A stretch of DNA of 64,000 nucleotides from Hydractinia symbiolongicarpus (taxonomy: Eukaryota > Cnidaria > Hydrozoa > Anthoathecata > Hydractiniidae), in assembly GCF_029227915.1 (NCBI RefSeq), contig NC_079878.1, forward strand, positions 25,321,501 through 25,385,500. The letters run 5' to 3'. The notes under the pieces were generated by a model. It saw only the letters and a program-made list of their open reading frames with translations. It was not told the origin of the DNA and did not search any database. The translations under genes and the position numbers were made by a program. Shown here piece by piece: positions 12,801-24,410 of this stretch. How positions within the stretch are numbered: position 1 is the stretch's first letter; every line of letters starts with the position of its first letter.

Positions 12801-13157
12801 TTGAAACATTTAATAACTTATGAAATATTTATAGCCATTTTTTGCTAAGGGCTGGCTTTCTTTTAGGGCTCATTTTGAGAGCGCGCTACAATGAAATTGA
12901 TTACCCTTAGTAAATAATTAACGTATAGCGTCAGAAAGATTTTACACAAACAGAAAAACCTCTTCAAAATTTGTTATTGTTAACCTGACAGATCCAACTT
13001 CAACAAATAACCAGGAAGGAGATCTGGAAATAAAAAAGAAAAGTTGTTTTTTCTAAAAATACTAAATTAGAGTTTTTAACTCTAAATTTAAGTTTTTAAT
13101 TTTAATACCTTTTTTAATTGCGATAGCGCGATGGTTTGGTTTCGGCTCAGCCCTACG
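9813..13157. other. long non-coding stretch
   Basis: AT-rich; no frame gives a recognisable product on either strand. The satellite stops abruptly near 9812 and unique sequence follows. No inverted-repeat element or RNA gene was resolved. Confidence 0.4.
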
Positions 13158-13310
13158 GCATTCAAAAGTCACATTAATAAAGTTATTTTAAGATAACAAG
13201 TGCTATCTTAAGATAACTCTATTAATGTGATTTCGGAATGCGTGTATATTCACATAAATGTCTTGATTGTAAGATAACTCGAGTTATTTTAAGATAACAT
13301 AAATGTGATA
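13158..13310. repeat. cluster of two foldback repeats
   Basis: The first hairpin, 13158-13241, has arms of about 38 bp (GCATTC..., CACATTAATA, AGTTAT.TTAAGATA) with a few mismatches around an 8-nt spacer. The second, about 13252-13310, has looser arms beginning CACATAAATGT around CTCGAG. Both share the words TTAAGATAAC and CACAT.AAT and look like related foldback/MITE copies side by side. Confidence 0.65.
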
Positions 13311-14049
13311 ATTCTATCTTTTCTAATGCGCATATGTGTAAATGAACGTTGCTTAGGGTGCGGATACGTAAAGTAGCTCACAAAACAACAGCCTACATGA
13401 ATTTCCGGCCGTATTGACATTTATTTTGATACGTCATTTGTATTGTCCTTGTGGTGTCGCGTATGTGCTCTGCTGTAGAGTTCGCTCTGCGGTGGAGAAC
13501 AAGATGCATTTTGTTAGTTTTGTGTTGTGATGTATTGTCCCGTGTTAATTATGTAAAGAGAATAATTGTAATTTTGGTACTATTTTTAGTTAAATTTTCT
13601 GCACATCTTGCACATCTTTTTTCTGCGCATTCAGTCTTCAACATGTAATGACAGAGTCGAACATACATTTTTGTATTAAATTTGCTGTTGAGTGAAATTT
13701 TTCTTTCATACATCACAGGAGTTGTCCTGTATCTCAGCATCTGTTTTAGTTGTTTTCTCTCACATGTAGTTGGCTTGGCTTACGCCACTATATATCTAGT
13801 AAGTGTTTATTTCTTATTATATTTTATGTCATCTTACATGTGTAATTTGTTGCTTAAATTTCGTCTTGTAATTTTGTCGTTTAGCGAATAAAAATAGTTA
13901 ACTCAGTTGAAATCGTGTAAGCACCTACACTAGTCGATAAGGTCCGCAGAAAAATCTACTTAGTGAATACACAAAAAAAAAATTTTCCCCGTGTTTCCCC
14001 GTCGCCTTTATTGAGTAGAGCTTAAAACGCTGCTGAAAATAAATGTATA
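13311..14049. other. no gene seen
   Basis: Short frames here have no recognisable product. No repeat structure was resolved. Confidence 0.35.
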
Positions 14050-14170
14050 CAGTATTCTCTTCAATTAGCGGACACTTAATTAACGGACACTCGAGCGGAC
14101 AAATTTTTTTGCACGAAATGGCAACTATAGGCTTTTTTTCTCTTCAATTAGCGTACAATCCAAAAAAGTA
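14050..14170. mobile_element. Tigger/pogo-like terminal sequence, possible
   Basis: The segment contains TTCAATTAGCGGACAC, then TTAATTAACGGACAC and CGAGCGGACAA, and after 90 bp again CTCTTCAATTAGCGTAC. Repeated (T/A)GCGGACA words of this kind are typical of the ends of Tigger/pogo-type transposons. I could not find a matching opposite end, so the boundaries are not set. Confidence 0.35.
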
Positions 14171-14196
14171 GAGATAAGCATTTAATTTTAAAATAT

Positions 14197-14463
14197 CTAT
14201 TTTAAACACTTTAAAACTTTACAGGAAATGTCTGCTTTTACAGTCTCAATCTTCTTCGCAAACCAGTCAATCAATTTTTCTTGTCCGTTTTGTAAAGAAT
14301 CAGTTCTTATTATTGCTATTGCATTTCCGTCCACTTCGTTAGATGGCTCATGCCTGAATTGTAACAGCTCCCTGTAATAGTACTTATTCCAATCCTTTTC
14401 GATGAGTATGGGTATGTTGACCTCAATATCTATGTTAAACGACAGTTTGAGCGTTAAATGCAG
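14197..14463 (-). pseudogene. HIRAN-like coding relic, 89 codons without an ATG
   Basis: The frame is open for 89 codons on the minus strand between two stops and contains the block RELLQFRHEPSNEVDGNAIA followed by an aliphatic strand. The pattern R.EP.N..D.NAI.I is that of HIRAN-type modules (a DNA-end-binding fold found in HLTF-like helicases and in several transposon-linked proteins). No start codon is present and the frame ends in stops on both sides, so this is either one exon or a transposon fragment. It lies next to the Tigger-like ends at 14.05-14.17 kb, which suggests a transposon origin. The family call is by eye and weak. Confidence 0.3.
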
Positions 14464-14466
14464 TTA

Positions 14467-15890
14467 AACCCTGCCATTCATCTAGTGATTAGTGCAGATA
14501 TACGTTATACTAAAACTCTGATGAGTTGTTATAGAAAGAAGTTTTCTGCAAGTGCGATTCAAATAAAATTGAGTTATTTATAAGACATTGAATGCCAGTT
14601 GGATCACTTAAACCGTCACACATCATGGCGGAGTGCTTTATTCAGATGTACTGTACCCCCTACCTGAACATATATTTTAAAATCTCACAAGTAGCGGTGA
14701 AAAAAGCACGAAATAACTACACCATATTAAAACCTTTTCCAGCAGGATTAGCCACCAAACATTTTCTATTTTGCAAAACGTTGTCACGATGGCTCAAGAC
14801 ACATAAAAACTAGTCCGTTAACTATAAACCCAACATACATTTTAAAAATCAGGGAACATTTTTTTGTTTTTTTTAAGAAAAAATACAGAATTTATGTCAA
14901 TATTTCTTTGTGTATCAAAGCTACATTGGCCAAACATGCGTTTCCTACTGATCACAGTGTTTGTATTCCGTGAATTATGTTTAGCATGGGTAAAATTCAT
15001 GGTATTGTTGTTTAAAAAAATTGTCAAATTAAGTCCACTTGATTTGAACTAAGTCTGTCTACAAAAAACAGTTATTCACATTAATTAATCAGCTCAAAAA
15101 ATATCTGCAAACTAATTACAGACGATGTGGCATCCACAAAAAAAAATAGTCCACATGGAATTTAATTCATGTGAAACATAATTCAGTGGTTCTATATTGT
15201 TATCCATTAACATCTTAGCTTTAACTGATTAACTGTACAGAGTCAAGCATGGTATTCCAATATTCCCGCATATACTTAATGAAAATCATACTATATATCA
15301 CAAAACTTTGTTAAAATTTAATTGAAATGGAGTTCTCTAATATTCTGGATGTAATACAATTTTCTCAATGAATGTGTAGTCTACGAAGTCTGTTATTTCT
15401 ATTTGTCTTTTTGTGACCATGTCAACAGAATTGAAAACATTGTTTGGATTTTTATAAAGCAATAAGGAAAAAAGAATCAACAAGCATTGCAGTTAGTGAG
15501 TGACATACATCGCTACTTTTTGGCCACAATGGACCAGTGTCAGTGTTGCAAGTGTTTGATTGTGCGTCAAAACCAATACATATGTGTTCAGGCTGAAAAT
15601 ATAATCAACAAGTCACCAAGCCCAAAAAATACCGTCAATGAAGAAACTTTATGAAATTCCTGAAACTTGTACTTGAAAAGAGCAATTGGCTTTTAAAAAT
15701 TGATTCTGGACCTATTTGTATTCATGAAAACGGCACACAGTTATAACCTATGGTATAAAGCCAATAGCACTAGTGGAACAAATACTCCACATAAATGTTT
15801 TTCTTTTTGATTCAGCCTAAAAAACAGCAAAAATGTGTACCAACTAGGATTTTTCTATATAAAATTTTTTTTTCAATTAAGAACAACGAG
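14467..15890. other. no gene seen
   Basis: AT-rich sequence with only short frames of low complexity; nothing recognised. Confidence 0.4.
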
Positions 15891-16085
15891 TTTCCATTCA
15901 TTACTATCTGCATGCATGAATAGATGGGTTTTTTTATTTATATATTTCCAGCATTAAAAAATAATTATTTGAGGAAACTTCTTAAATGTTTCCATTCATT
16001 ACTATTTGCATATATATAAATGTTTTTATATTTCTTATTTTTGCAACGTTAAAAATAATTATTTGAGGAAATTTCTTAAATGTTT
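15891..16085 (+). repeat. two-copy tandem duplication, 98-bp period
   Basis: TTTCCATTCATTACTAT begins both copies (15891 and 15989). Each copy ends in AATAATTATTTGAGGAAA followed by TTCTTAAATG. The same terminal word AATAATTATTTGAGGAAA recurs near 61635 (plus) and near 20890 (minus), so it is probably the edge of a dispersed repeat. Confidence 0.75.
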
Positions 16086-16489
16086 GTTAAACTTTCACAC
16101 AACTGTTTAAAAAGTTATGCAGACTTTTACTTTGGACTAAAACGTTCTTTTACTTTATATTTTTATTGTACATGAAGCAGAGACCAGTGTCCTTCTAGGG
16201 TTATTAAGAAATATTTACGTTATATTTAGATTAAATCTTGGCATTCATTTTTTTGCTTTGCTAAATTGTATTTTTGGTAAAAGAATAATATTAAACGAAG
16301 ATCCATACAATGTAAATGTAAGTCCTTGCTTTTTTATTGCTTTAGACTCCTCAAATAGAAATATGTGAACACATCTTTTAGAGTACTATTAGACCTCTAT
16401 GTATTGTCTGCAAATTCCGGAGAATTGCTTCAATACTTTATTGTTTTGTGTTTTGTTTTTTAGTGGAGAAACTAATTACATTACAACGA

Positions 16490-16992
16490 ACGAGTGAATG
16501 ATCAGTGAAAAACAATCTAAGAAATGTATGGATGCTGAGTCGTTTACAACACATGTAAAAAAGTGCGACAAATATAATTTTTTTAAAAAAATCTGCCGAA
16601 TTTATGGATACTGTGTCGTTGATAGCAAGCACAAACTGTGTATTTGCTTTCCCCTCTTGAAAATTTTAGCGAATGTGTGCATGAGAGTTCTGTAACCATG
16701 GAACCAATATACGTCTTATGTGCCTTTAACAGAACACTGTGTGGTGAAAATCAATATAAGAATTGCGTCAATGCTGTGGCGGTTTCACGCGCTGTTAGTA
16801 AAAGTATGGATGCTGTTTCTAACAAAACATTATAATCAATGCAAAATGTTATTTTTACATTTGTTAATGCTCGGGAACTGCAATCTTTCTAAAAAGAGTA
16901 TGAATGTCATGTCAAGCAAAAAAGGTGTACTAAGCTATGTTGTGGAAATCATTGCAGCAAATATAAGGTCGTGTTCCCATAAGTTCTTAAAA
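16490..16992 (+). other. cysteine-rich broken frames, unknown
   Basis: Two overlapping plus-strand frames read as cysteine-rich peptides (for example HVKKCDKYNFFKKICRIYGY, and later VLCAFNRTLCGENQYKNC). The spacing vaguely recalls Kazal/follistatin-type modules, but the frames are interrupted by stops and no full domain can be laid out. It could be a decayed extracellular-domain exon or chance. Confidence 0.2.
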
Positions 16993-17220
16993 AGATGATG
17001 GATTTAGTGCAGCTCTGTCGGTAGAGCGTTTGAATCATCTCCTCTACTTGAGATTATAAGTTCAATGTCCCCCCATTGTCTAGTTAGTTTGTCATTTCAT
17101 AAAGATTTTTGTAGCAATGGGAGCTAAACACTGGAAACCTGGTCCATCCTGAAATCCATTGAGCACAGACCACATTAAATATAAATCACCATCAGTGGTT
17201 TGAGGCAGAATTGTAAGAGA
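16993..17220 (+). mobile_element. tRNA-derived SINE
   Basis: A tRNA-like head starts with GCAGCTCTGTCGGTAGAGCG (D-arm/A-box region) and is followed 35 bp later by AAGTTCAATGTCCCC (B-box/T-arm region), the layout of a pol III promoter. The downstream body of about 150 bp is unrelated to tRNA. The anticodon stem and acceptor ends do not fold as a functional tRNA. The 3' boundary is a guess. Confidence 0.55.
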
Positions 17221-17802
17221 ATTTACATAATGGATGGTTCTTTTGTTATGAAAGTTTTTTTGCAGTAACTTTAATGACTAAGGTGTCTTTTTATGCCGCT
17301 ACCTGTACACATGATAGAGCTTAAAAGTACTGCCAAACTCTTTTTCTATGTATTGGAATAAAATGTTAGTGTTGATCATGTTGTTGTTATTTGTTTCTTT
17401 ACAATACATATTATGACTGCTAGGTGATATATTTCTCTGTTTGCTATTACTTTTCCTAAAATTCATAGTTTCCAAATTAATTGTATTCATTTCCAAAGTT
17501 TTTTTGTGTAACATTTCTGTGATCTAATAGCAAGATTCTTAAAGATTAATTGTTTTTTAGTGAAGAAACTGATTATTGAAATCCACTAGCTGTTACTGTT
17601 TTGCCAATTTATATAACCAAAAATTGCAGCAAGCTCAACTGACATCCAGTTATACAATGGCAAGTGCCTTAGCACAAGCAGATCGATATTAACAAATATG
17701 TTCTTGCTTAATTAGTCTTATATATTAATTCGGTATATAACTTCACAATAAAAATAAATACGAGAAGTTTGATTGATGATGACATTTTTTATTTTATTTT
17801 AA
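17221..17802. other. no gene seen
   Basis: AT-rich sequence beyond the 3' side of the Penelope-like element. No frame with a recognisable product. Confidence 0.35.
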
Positions 17803-17840
17803 CGGATATTTCGTCTTGTTACTACAAGACAATTATCAAC
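17803..17840 (-). ncRNA. degenerate hammerhead-ribozyme-like motif of the Penelope-like element
   Basis: On the minus strand TTGATAA (canonical core CTGATGA, two changes) is followed by a perfect 7-bp stem GTCTTGT-AGTA-ACAAGAC and immediately by GAAA. Outside this, TTTACG and CGTTAAA could pair as stem I around a very short stem III. Penelope-like elements are known to carry type I hammerheads with minimal stem III near their ends, and this motif sits just 3' of the decayed GIY-YIG segment, where one is expected. The two core changes and two extra T residues before stem II make activity unlikely. Confidence 0.4.
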
Positions 17841-19640
17841 GTAAATTGTTACAATTATCTCAAAAGTTTTTTAAATATAATTTTCAACAACTACGCAATA
17901 CACAGAGGACGTATAAAACAATACTTAACGAAACATATAACACATAACGGCATACCCAAAGGTATATAAACTATATACCGTTGGTGAGGGTAACGTCCAC
18001 CGCGCGGTGCACAAATTCACTCCTCCCCTTGACTATAAATAATATTTATCTTAAAACAATTTTAATGGAACAGATAATCCCTGTACATTAAGCGTGGGAC
18101 TGTTATCACAAATATACATGGCCTCAGCTATTTTTTTCTTTTTAAAGTGGTGAACATTATCTATCAAAATACTGAAGTTCTTTTGTTCACCAAGTTGGTA
18201 ATTCTCAATGACTGAATGTTTTAGGATGTGAGAGTTCTTATCGCGTTTTTGGTGGTCTATCTTTCATTAAGCCTCCTGGCTGTTTCACCAATGTATGTAG
18301 CATCGCACTATTCCACCGGACAAGTATATTTGTACACAACACCATGTTGTGTTCATCCTTGGTTCTATTTCACAGAAAATAGCAAACATAACATTTTACA
18401 TTGATCAGCAATGCGTGGCTTGACATTGGCTGATAGAAACTGTTTAAAAGTGTTAGACGCTTTACTAAGCAGTTACCATTATTTTCTAATTCGTTTTTCT
18501 TAAACGAAATTAACCTTATTTATTTTCCGTAGCCAGACTTGACAGAATAAAAACCATGAAAGGTGTTATTGGAGATTCATTGGTGTCTTCTTCAGAAACA
18601 GTGTCGGCATTTTGAATGTTGAAATTTCGCTGTGTGTTATTAATTACATTAGATACAACTGCTTCGGGATAAGTTTTTTATAAACACATTTTTTAAGTGA
18701 TTTAGTTCGTATTTCAGATCTTGTGATTAAGAGCATATATTAAACACTCTCAACACCAACCATTTAACCGTTTCAACTTTCCATGGGCGTGATGCAGATG
18801 AATTCTAGTGCATTTATATGTCAGTGTTCGTGTCTTTTCGATAAATAGATGTGTTTTTACATCAAGAAAGGCTATGTAGTTATCGTTTTTAACTTCATAT
18901 GTTCACTGGATATTCGAATGGTAACTATTAAGTGTGATCAGCACATTGTTTATCTGGTTTTCATTAACAGTGTCATCTACATATTTCTTCCAAAATTTTA
19001 CTGAATTTTCTAATTTTGGGACTATTTCATTCTCTAACTCAACCATGAAGATATGCTAGGACTGGTCCTAGAGGCGAGCCCATTGCTACACCATCTACCT
19101 GAATATAAGTTGGTTGTTAAAACTGAAATGTACATGTTTTGTACATGAGATTAATAGATGTTTCATTTCCTCTCGCTTAATTTTTGTTTCTATAACTTTT
19201 TCAGCATATATCTTTTGCAATATTATGTCTATCTTTTGTTCCAACGGAACGTTGGTGAATAAACTAGTGACGTCAAAAGGTACTAGTTTGTAATTATGAG
19301 GTATCTTTTCTCCTTTCAATGATAATATAAAATCTAAAGAGCTTTCAGTAGTATATGTTGACTTTGTCAGCGGTGTTAAAGATTTCGCAAGGTAGTTTGA
19401 TGTGTTGTAAGTAGCAGATCCGATATTCGATATGATGGGTCGTGATGGTAAATCGTCAGCTACTGTAGAATTAGGTGGTATCTTGTGAACCTTGGCGGTA
19501 CCATAAAACTGAGCAGGGCTGGAACCTTGTGGATACAACTTTTTGTATTCGTTTTCTGTGCTCTCTGAACTTGATTAATTTGTTTTCTTATTGACATTTG
19601 GTGTTATATACATAGTGGTTGTATTATAAGATGGAGCGTA
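17841..19640 (-). pseudogene. Penelope-like retroelement (RT + GIY-YIG), decayed
   Basis: Reading the minus strand, an open segment at 19538-19095 has FYGTAKVHKIP and RPIISNIGSATYNTSNYLAK (fingers/palm of Penelope RT) and LVPFDVTSLFTNVP (first catalytic Asp). It is followed by VDGVAMGSPLGPVLA near 19065 and, after a frame change, WKKYVDDT (catalytic YVDD) near 18985. Downstream lies YKYTCP, one stop, then CDATYIGETARRLNER (18330-18270), the GIY-YIG endonuclease that ends Penelope-like proteins. The order RT then GIY-YIG is diagnostic. Several stops and frame shifts interrupt the frame, and the N-terminal part before FYG is not readable, so it is inactive. Terminal repeats (pLTRs) were not found; a hammerhead-like motif is at the 3' side. 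Confidence 0.85.
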
Positions 19641-19859
19641 AATATCTACGCAAATGTTTATCGTCGTCTTGTGTTTAATCCCCTTCTAAACTGCCTTATC
19701 CCAAAAGAGCCAAAGCTCTTTTGTTAAAATTATTCTTCTATTTGATTTTTAATATTAATTGTTAATCAACCGCATTTGATGTGGTACTTTAATATCAGAT
19801 TTTTATTTCCTTTAAGGGCGGAAGAAATTTACATCTGTAAGGCTTTAACAAAAAAGTTA

Positions 19860-20385
19860 GGAAAGAATTGGCAAGTCAGGAGCAATCCATACACATAAAG
19901 TTGGCTAACATTTGCAAAATTGCCTTCACAAAATATTCAGGTGAGAATTCCCGATTTTAAAAGCAATCCATACATAACACATTCGGTTATGTTGGTAAAT
20001 CGAGCCTCTGATAAGTAAGAGATACAGTTATTTCCGCAAATTAGACCTTTGATAATCATTCAGGAAAGAGCTCCTGTTTCTAGAAGCAATCCATACATCA
20101 CATATTCAGTTGTTTCGGTGGATTGGCCCATTGTTAAGCATTCACGAAAAAGCTTCTGTTTCTAGAAGCAATTCATACATCACAGATTCGGTTATTTCGG
20201 TAAATTGAGCCATTGGTAAACATTCAGAAAAAGGATCCTGTTTTTAAAAGGAATCCGTACATAATAGATTTGATTGTTTCGGTGAGCTAGGTCGTTGAAA
20301 AAAAATTTAGGAAAATGGTCCTGTTTCTAGAAGCAATCCATACATAGCAGGTTCCGTTGTTTTGGTGAATTGGGCCTTTCATAAC
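19860..20385 (+). repeat. diverged tandem repeat, about 82-bp unit, six copies
   Basis: The motif AGCAATCCATACAT recurs near 19881, 19971, 20083, 20166, 20248 and 20330, so the spacing is 82-83 bp in the last three intervals and 90-112 bp in the first two. Units also share CTGTTTCTAGAAGCAATCC and TTTCGGTGAATTGGGCC. No coding capacity is apparent. Confidence 0.75.
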
Positions 20386-21603
20386 ACCGAAGTCGGCACT
20401 TGTCTATGGCATTATCAGTTAAGCCCTGCAGATTTCTCTCGTTTCGCTTAATTTTGGCCGGAAATGAATTGTGTCTAATGTATTATCACATATACGAACT
20501 CTACTTGTCTTGTTTCGATGAATTGAGGCCTGAATACTTTTGTACATAGCGATTATCTCTTGGTTGAACGAAACCTTTTTTTGTTTCACAACATTAAAAC
20601 TTGTTAACATATACTGGAATGAACTTTAGGCAAACGTGTATCACGTCGTCTTCGTTAAGGATTAATCTGTTATGCTTTCGAATATAGAAGAATCCGTTTT
20701 TTTTGTGAAACAATTGTTAATATATATTGAACGATTGTAGTTTGTAGTTGTAGTTTCTTGATGAAATGTGTTTGTGTATTTCATAGACTGAAGTTATGAA
20801 TTATACTTTCAGGTTTATTGAATGGTTTTATGATGGTTCTCATAATGTATATAAATGTACTGACAGTAACTCAATTTTTCTTTGTAGTTTCCTCAAATAA
20901 TTATTTTTTTCAAAAAATATGCTCATGCACTACGAAAGTCAAAACCATTAGCATCTGTGGCATCACAGAATGTTTCACAAGAAGATTACTACTTCTTTAT
21001 ATATTGCTTTTTGTTAATATAGAAAGTTTTTTATGTGATTACTTCAAAAAAAATATGATCAAGCTTGTGGCCATCCTTTTTAATATATTACATAGCATGC
21101 CCGGAATGATATTTTGAAACATTCACTTTCTGTTTGATAGCCCATTGTGATTGATTTCCATTTTAATTCCACAAATGAATATATATAATACAGTGCCACG
21201 TATGAGGTGAGCTAGTTTTATGTATACTATACATCTTGTATTATTATAAGAAGCAAATAAGTACTTGTTAAAAAAATATACTCTACAAATAGTTGAAATA
21301 GTATACAGCTAATAGTTTTGATTGAAGTAGAATGAAATGAATGCGGGCTAAAAGACTTTGGAACAAACTCAATTTCTTTATTCCCTTTATAGTTCAGAAA
21401 CATATTTTAATGACTTGACACAAGTTGATAATATAAATTGATTACAAACAATAGAACATGCTGCGTGGAGTGAGTGAGGAGGAGAAGAAGAAAACTGTTT
21501 TGAACATAAACGATGAAGATCCGTCTCGGAGATGGAGACCCGTCACGTCACATTAATTTTAATTGGGTTTTTATAGTTTTTTCGCGCACTTTCACATTGT
21601 CTT
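20386..21603. other. no gene seen
   Basis: Contains one copy, on the minus strand, of the dispersed word AATAATTATTTGAGGAAA (about 20890). No recognisable product in the short frames. Confidence 0.35.
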
Positions 21604-22107
21604 CTAATCTCCGTACGAATAGGACAAGCGTGTGGTAAAAGTGAGAATCGAAAATATCGTAGTTCTTGATTGAAATCTTAACGTAAAGAGTTTCTTCAAG
21701 CAGCAAAAAGGAAGCAAGTAGCTAGACATTTCTTTTTTGAGTATGCCGACTTCTTCTTCACATCTTTTCAACAGCTCTAATTCAATCAGAACCACTCTTT
21801 TAAATTTCATCGACAATCCTTTAAAAAATACGATGTAGTATATATTGGGAGATATTTTTGTGTAACAATATTTTCGTTGTTGCCACTATTTTTTGAGCCC
21901 TACAGTACCTCTATCCGAATGTTTTCACAATAAATGTAAAATCGTGATATACGAAGTGTCAAGAAATGTAACAACAATTCTACTTACCATCAATTCCGGT
22001 ATTTTCCATCCATTGGGATGACACTTCATGAAGTCTACCCATAGTTGAGAACTGTTTTGTGATGGCGGCATTGTAGCCAATAAATCCAATGCTAATTGAA
22101 TGTGTTC
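21604..22107 (-). CDS. candidate last two exons of an unrecognised gene
   Basis: Exon one (22107-21988, 120 nt) has a pyrimidine-rich acceptor ending TTTGAAG and a consensus donor GATG/GTAAGT. Exon two (21818-21604) follows an acceptor ending TTTTTTAAAG and runs to a TAG stop. Only one frame stays open across this splice (phase 1 at both introns): exon one then reads HSISIGFIGYNAAITKQFST and MGRLHEVSSQWMENTGID, and exon two reads KFKRVVLIELELLKRCEEEV with a charged, coiled-coil-like start and a Cys/aromatic tail. The alternative frame of exon one hits a stop at once in exon two. I do not recognise the protein. It may be host or transposon derived. The good splice sites and consistent phase are the only support. 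Confidence 0.4.
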
Positions 22108-24410
22108 CTTCAAATATGAAAAAGTAAAAAATAAAGTATGATGACACAACATGCATCAACAAAAATGTATTGGAGTTTGTTTCACTATCCAAAATTCAAA
22201 ACAACAGACAAAATGTTTTTGAATATCAAGCCAAAAAAATCTGTATATTTTGAGATAAAAATATAGTATGTTCCCTAATTCTAATAACCATATCCTAATA
22301 CTGTATATATTTAGAAATAAAAACACATTGAGTAAAATATTTCAGCATCAAGCATTCGTTGTAAAATTTAAACCCTCTACTTCTATTTTATACATAAACA
22401 GTATTGGCTCTCAAGTTTTACTACCATACAATATAATTTTCAACATTTATAATTTTTATCAGAGTCTCCACAGATTTACATACTATGTAATTCAATTCTC
22501 CTTTTATTATCTGCCTTCTTTGTTTCTTGTTTGTCCTTATATGCATTGCTTCTGCCCATGAAATAAGGTGTCGTTGTCCTTTTCGCTAGCTGTTGTTATT
22601 TTTAAATTTTTCACGGAGCAACTTTCCCATTTTGCTAGATCTTTTTCAGAGAGAAGATATATTCAGATGATAGAATATATCTTACCTACTTTAATCATAG
22701 AAACTTTGCAAGATTGAATTGAATTGAAGAAGAATTTCGAAAAGTGAAAATAAATTTCGTGAGATAAATTTTCGCCATGGCACCATTATGCGATTGTTTC
22801 ATGAAAAGTACATACACATTGTCAATGTGTTTATTGAAATTTCAACACGTTCTTGTTTCAATTATTCCTTTTGAAATTCACTATATTGGTCAGGAAGGAA
22901 TCATTTTTAGCTCGAAATATAATTTTTCTGCACTTCACTCACAAGCTACCTAGATATACAACCACCTTCAATCTACATTCGCTCGGCGTTCATTTTTTTA
23001 AATAATGAAACAATATTCAGCAACCTTTCCCAACAAACTATCTGATGCTGATTAATTAAGTCTCAAATGATCCTCCATTATAGAAAACTTCATAGATTGT
23101 TATTAAACAATTGATATTTTATACTCTTAGCCTTTTACTTTGTGTTTAGTACTCTACTGTGAGTTCCTGTGTTATGATAGTTATCCTTTTTAAGCAATTT
23201 AGTTTGGTGCGGTTGTCTATACCATGGCAAACAACTCTGTTTGTGAGTGACCACGGTAAAATATACAGTATGAATTAATGGCCCCTTAACTCACCGCTGG
23301 AGGCAAAAAAGAAGGTGAGATAACTCTTGTACACGCCTAACTGGCTGGCCATCTCCAAAGGCTTTCAGTCTGTCTAGCCATAAATTTGGCCAGGAGACCC
23401 AGCGTTGTCCCTTCAAACCACCCTTATAATCATTTTTTCTTTCTCTATAAAAGAAAGCTTAAATAACTAGGCCAGCCATAAATTATAATATGAAATGTTG
23501 TGGAAGGTTGAGCTGGGTATCCTGGCTACAGCCTCTGCTGTCTAGTGTAAGTGACGGCTTCTCAAGTTTGTAGATACCGATGATGGCGTAAATAAATAAA
23601 TCTTAGTGTTATATTTCCTTGTCTGAAAACAGGGTAGAGGGTGGGGAACAAGGATGCAGTAGTCCGTAAACCGCGGAGCGCCCTGCAGTGCAGCGGATAG
23701 ACGCAGAAGCGATGCGCTCCGCCCTGACATGGTCACCAGGTCTCTACATTATATGGATTCTTGGATCTCCTGAAAAAATCATCATTATATCCATTTTTTA
23801 TACATATGGTCAATATATCAATATTTAGAAGCCCGTTCATTCCAGTGCATATGGACATAATATCCATTCTACATTATCGATATATTGTCCGTTTTTTATA
23901 GTGAGGATGTTGTAAAAACAAAGCCCTTAGAAGTCAAAAAAGTCATAACGAGGACATTTTAAACCTTGCCAAAACCCAACCCAACAACTTTACTATTTAA
24001 ATCTGACTGTTCAAATCTTCGTTGTCGAACCATTAACTTTTGATTAATCACGATAGAAAATTCGAAGAGCTTAAATTTCTGATTTGTTTCCATTTTAAAA
24101 AAGCTGCAAAAGATAAATAAGAATTTCATCCATATCGTTACTTATCGGTACTGGCATGGATAGAACTTGATGATGTGGTTACAAAAGATTGCGTAACAAA
24201 GCGTACGGCGGTTCTTATTAGTAATGGCAATTAAAAATAATTAAAATACCCCGATATCGAATTGAACCTTCGATTTTTTTGTAGATTAATGGAGCTTATT
24301 CTGTTCACCGCAATTTTGCACACAAAGAGACGGAAAAAGGGTATAACTGTATGAATTTTAAATTTTGAATTGATTTGGATTATTGTTTGTTGCAGTATGA
24401 AACTAATTAC
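22108..24410. other. mostly unexplained, one GC-richer island
   Basis: No coding frame is recognised. 23280-23740 is richer in G+C than its surroundings and reads like a dispersed repeat (AAGGCTTTCAGTCTGTCTAG, GGCCAGGAGACCCAGCG), but I cannot identify it. No splice-bounded exon was found upstream of the 22.1-kb exon. Confidence 0.3.

Noticed and set aside
14516-14545. CTGATGAG followed by AGAAA, hammerhead-like
   Set aside because: No stem II can be formed between the two core pieces, and there is no adjacent retroelement.
17769-17969. 66-codon plus-strand frame
   Set aside because: It overlaps the 3' end of the Penelope-like element on the other strand and has no protein-like motif.
19703-19722. 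AAAAGAGC-CAAA-GCTCTTTT hairpin as a histone 3' stem-loop
   Set aside because: It lacks the histone stem-loop consensus and no histone gene is nearby.
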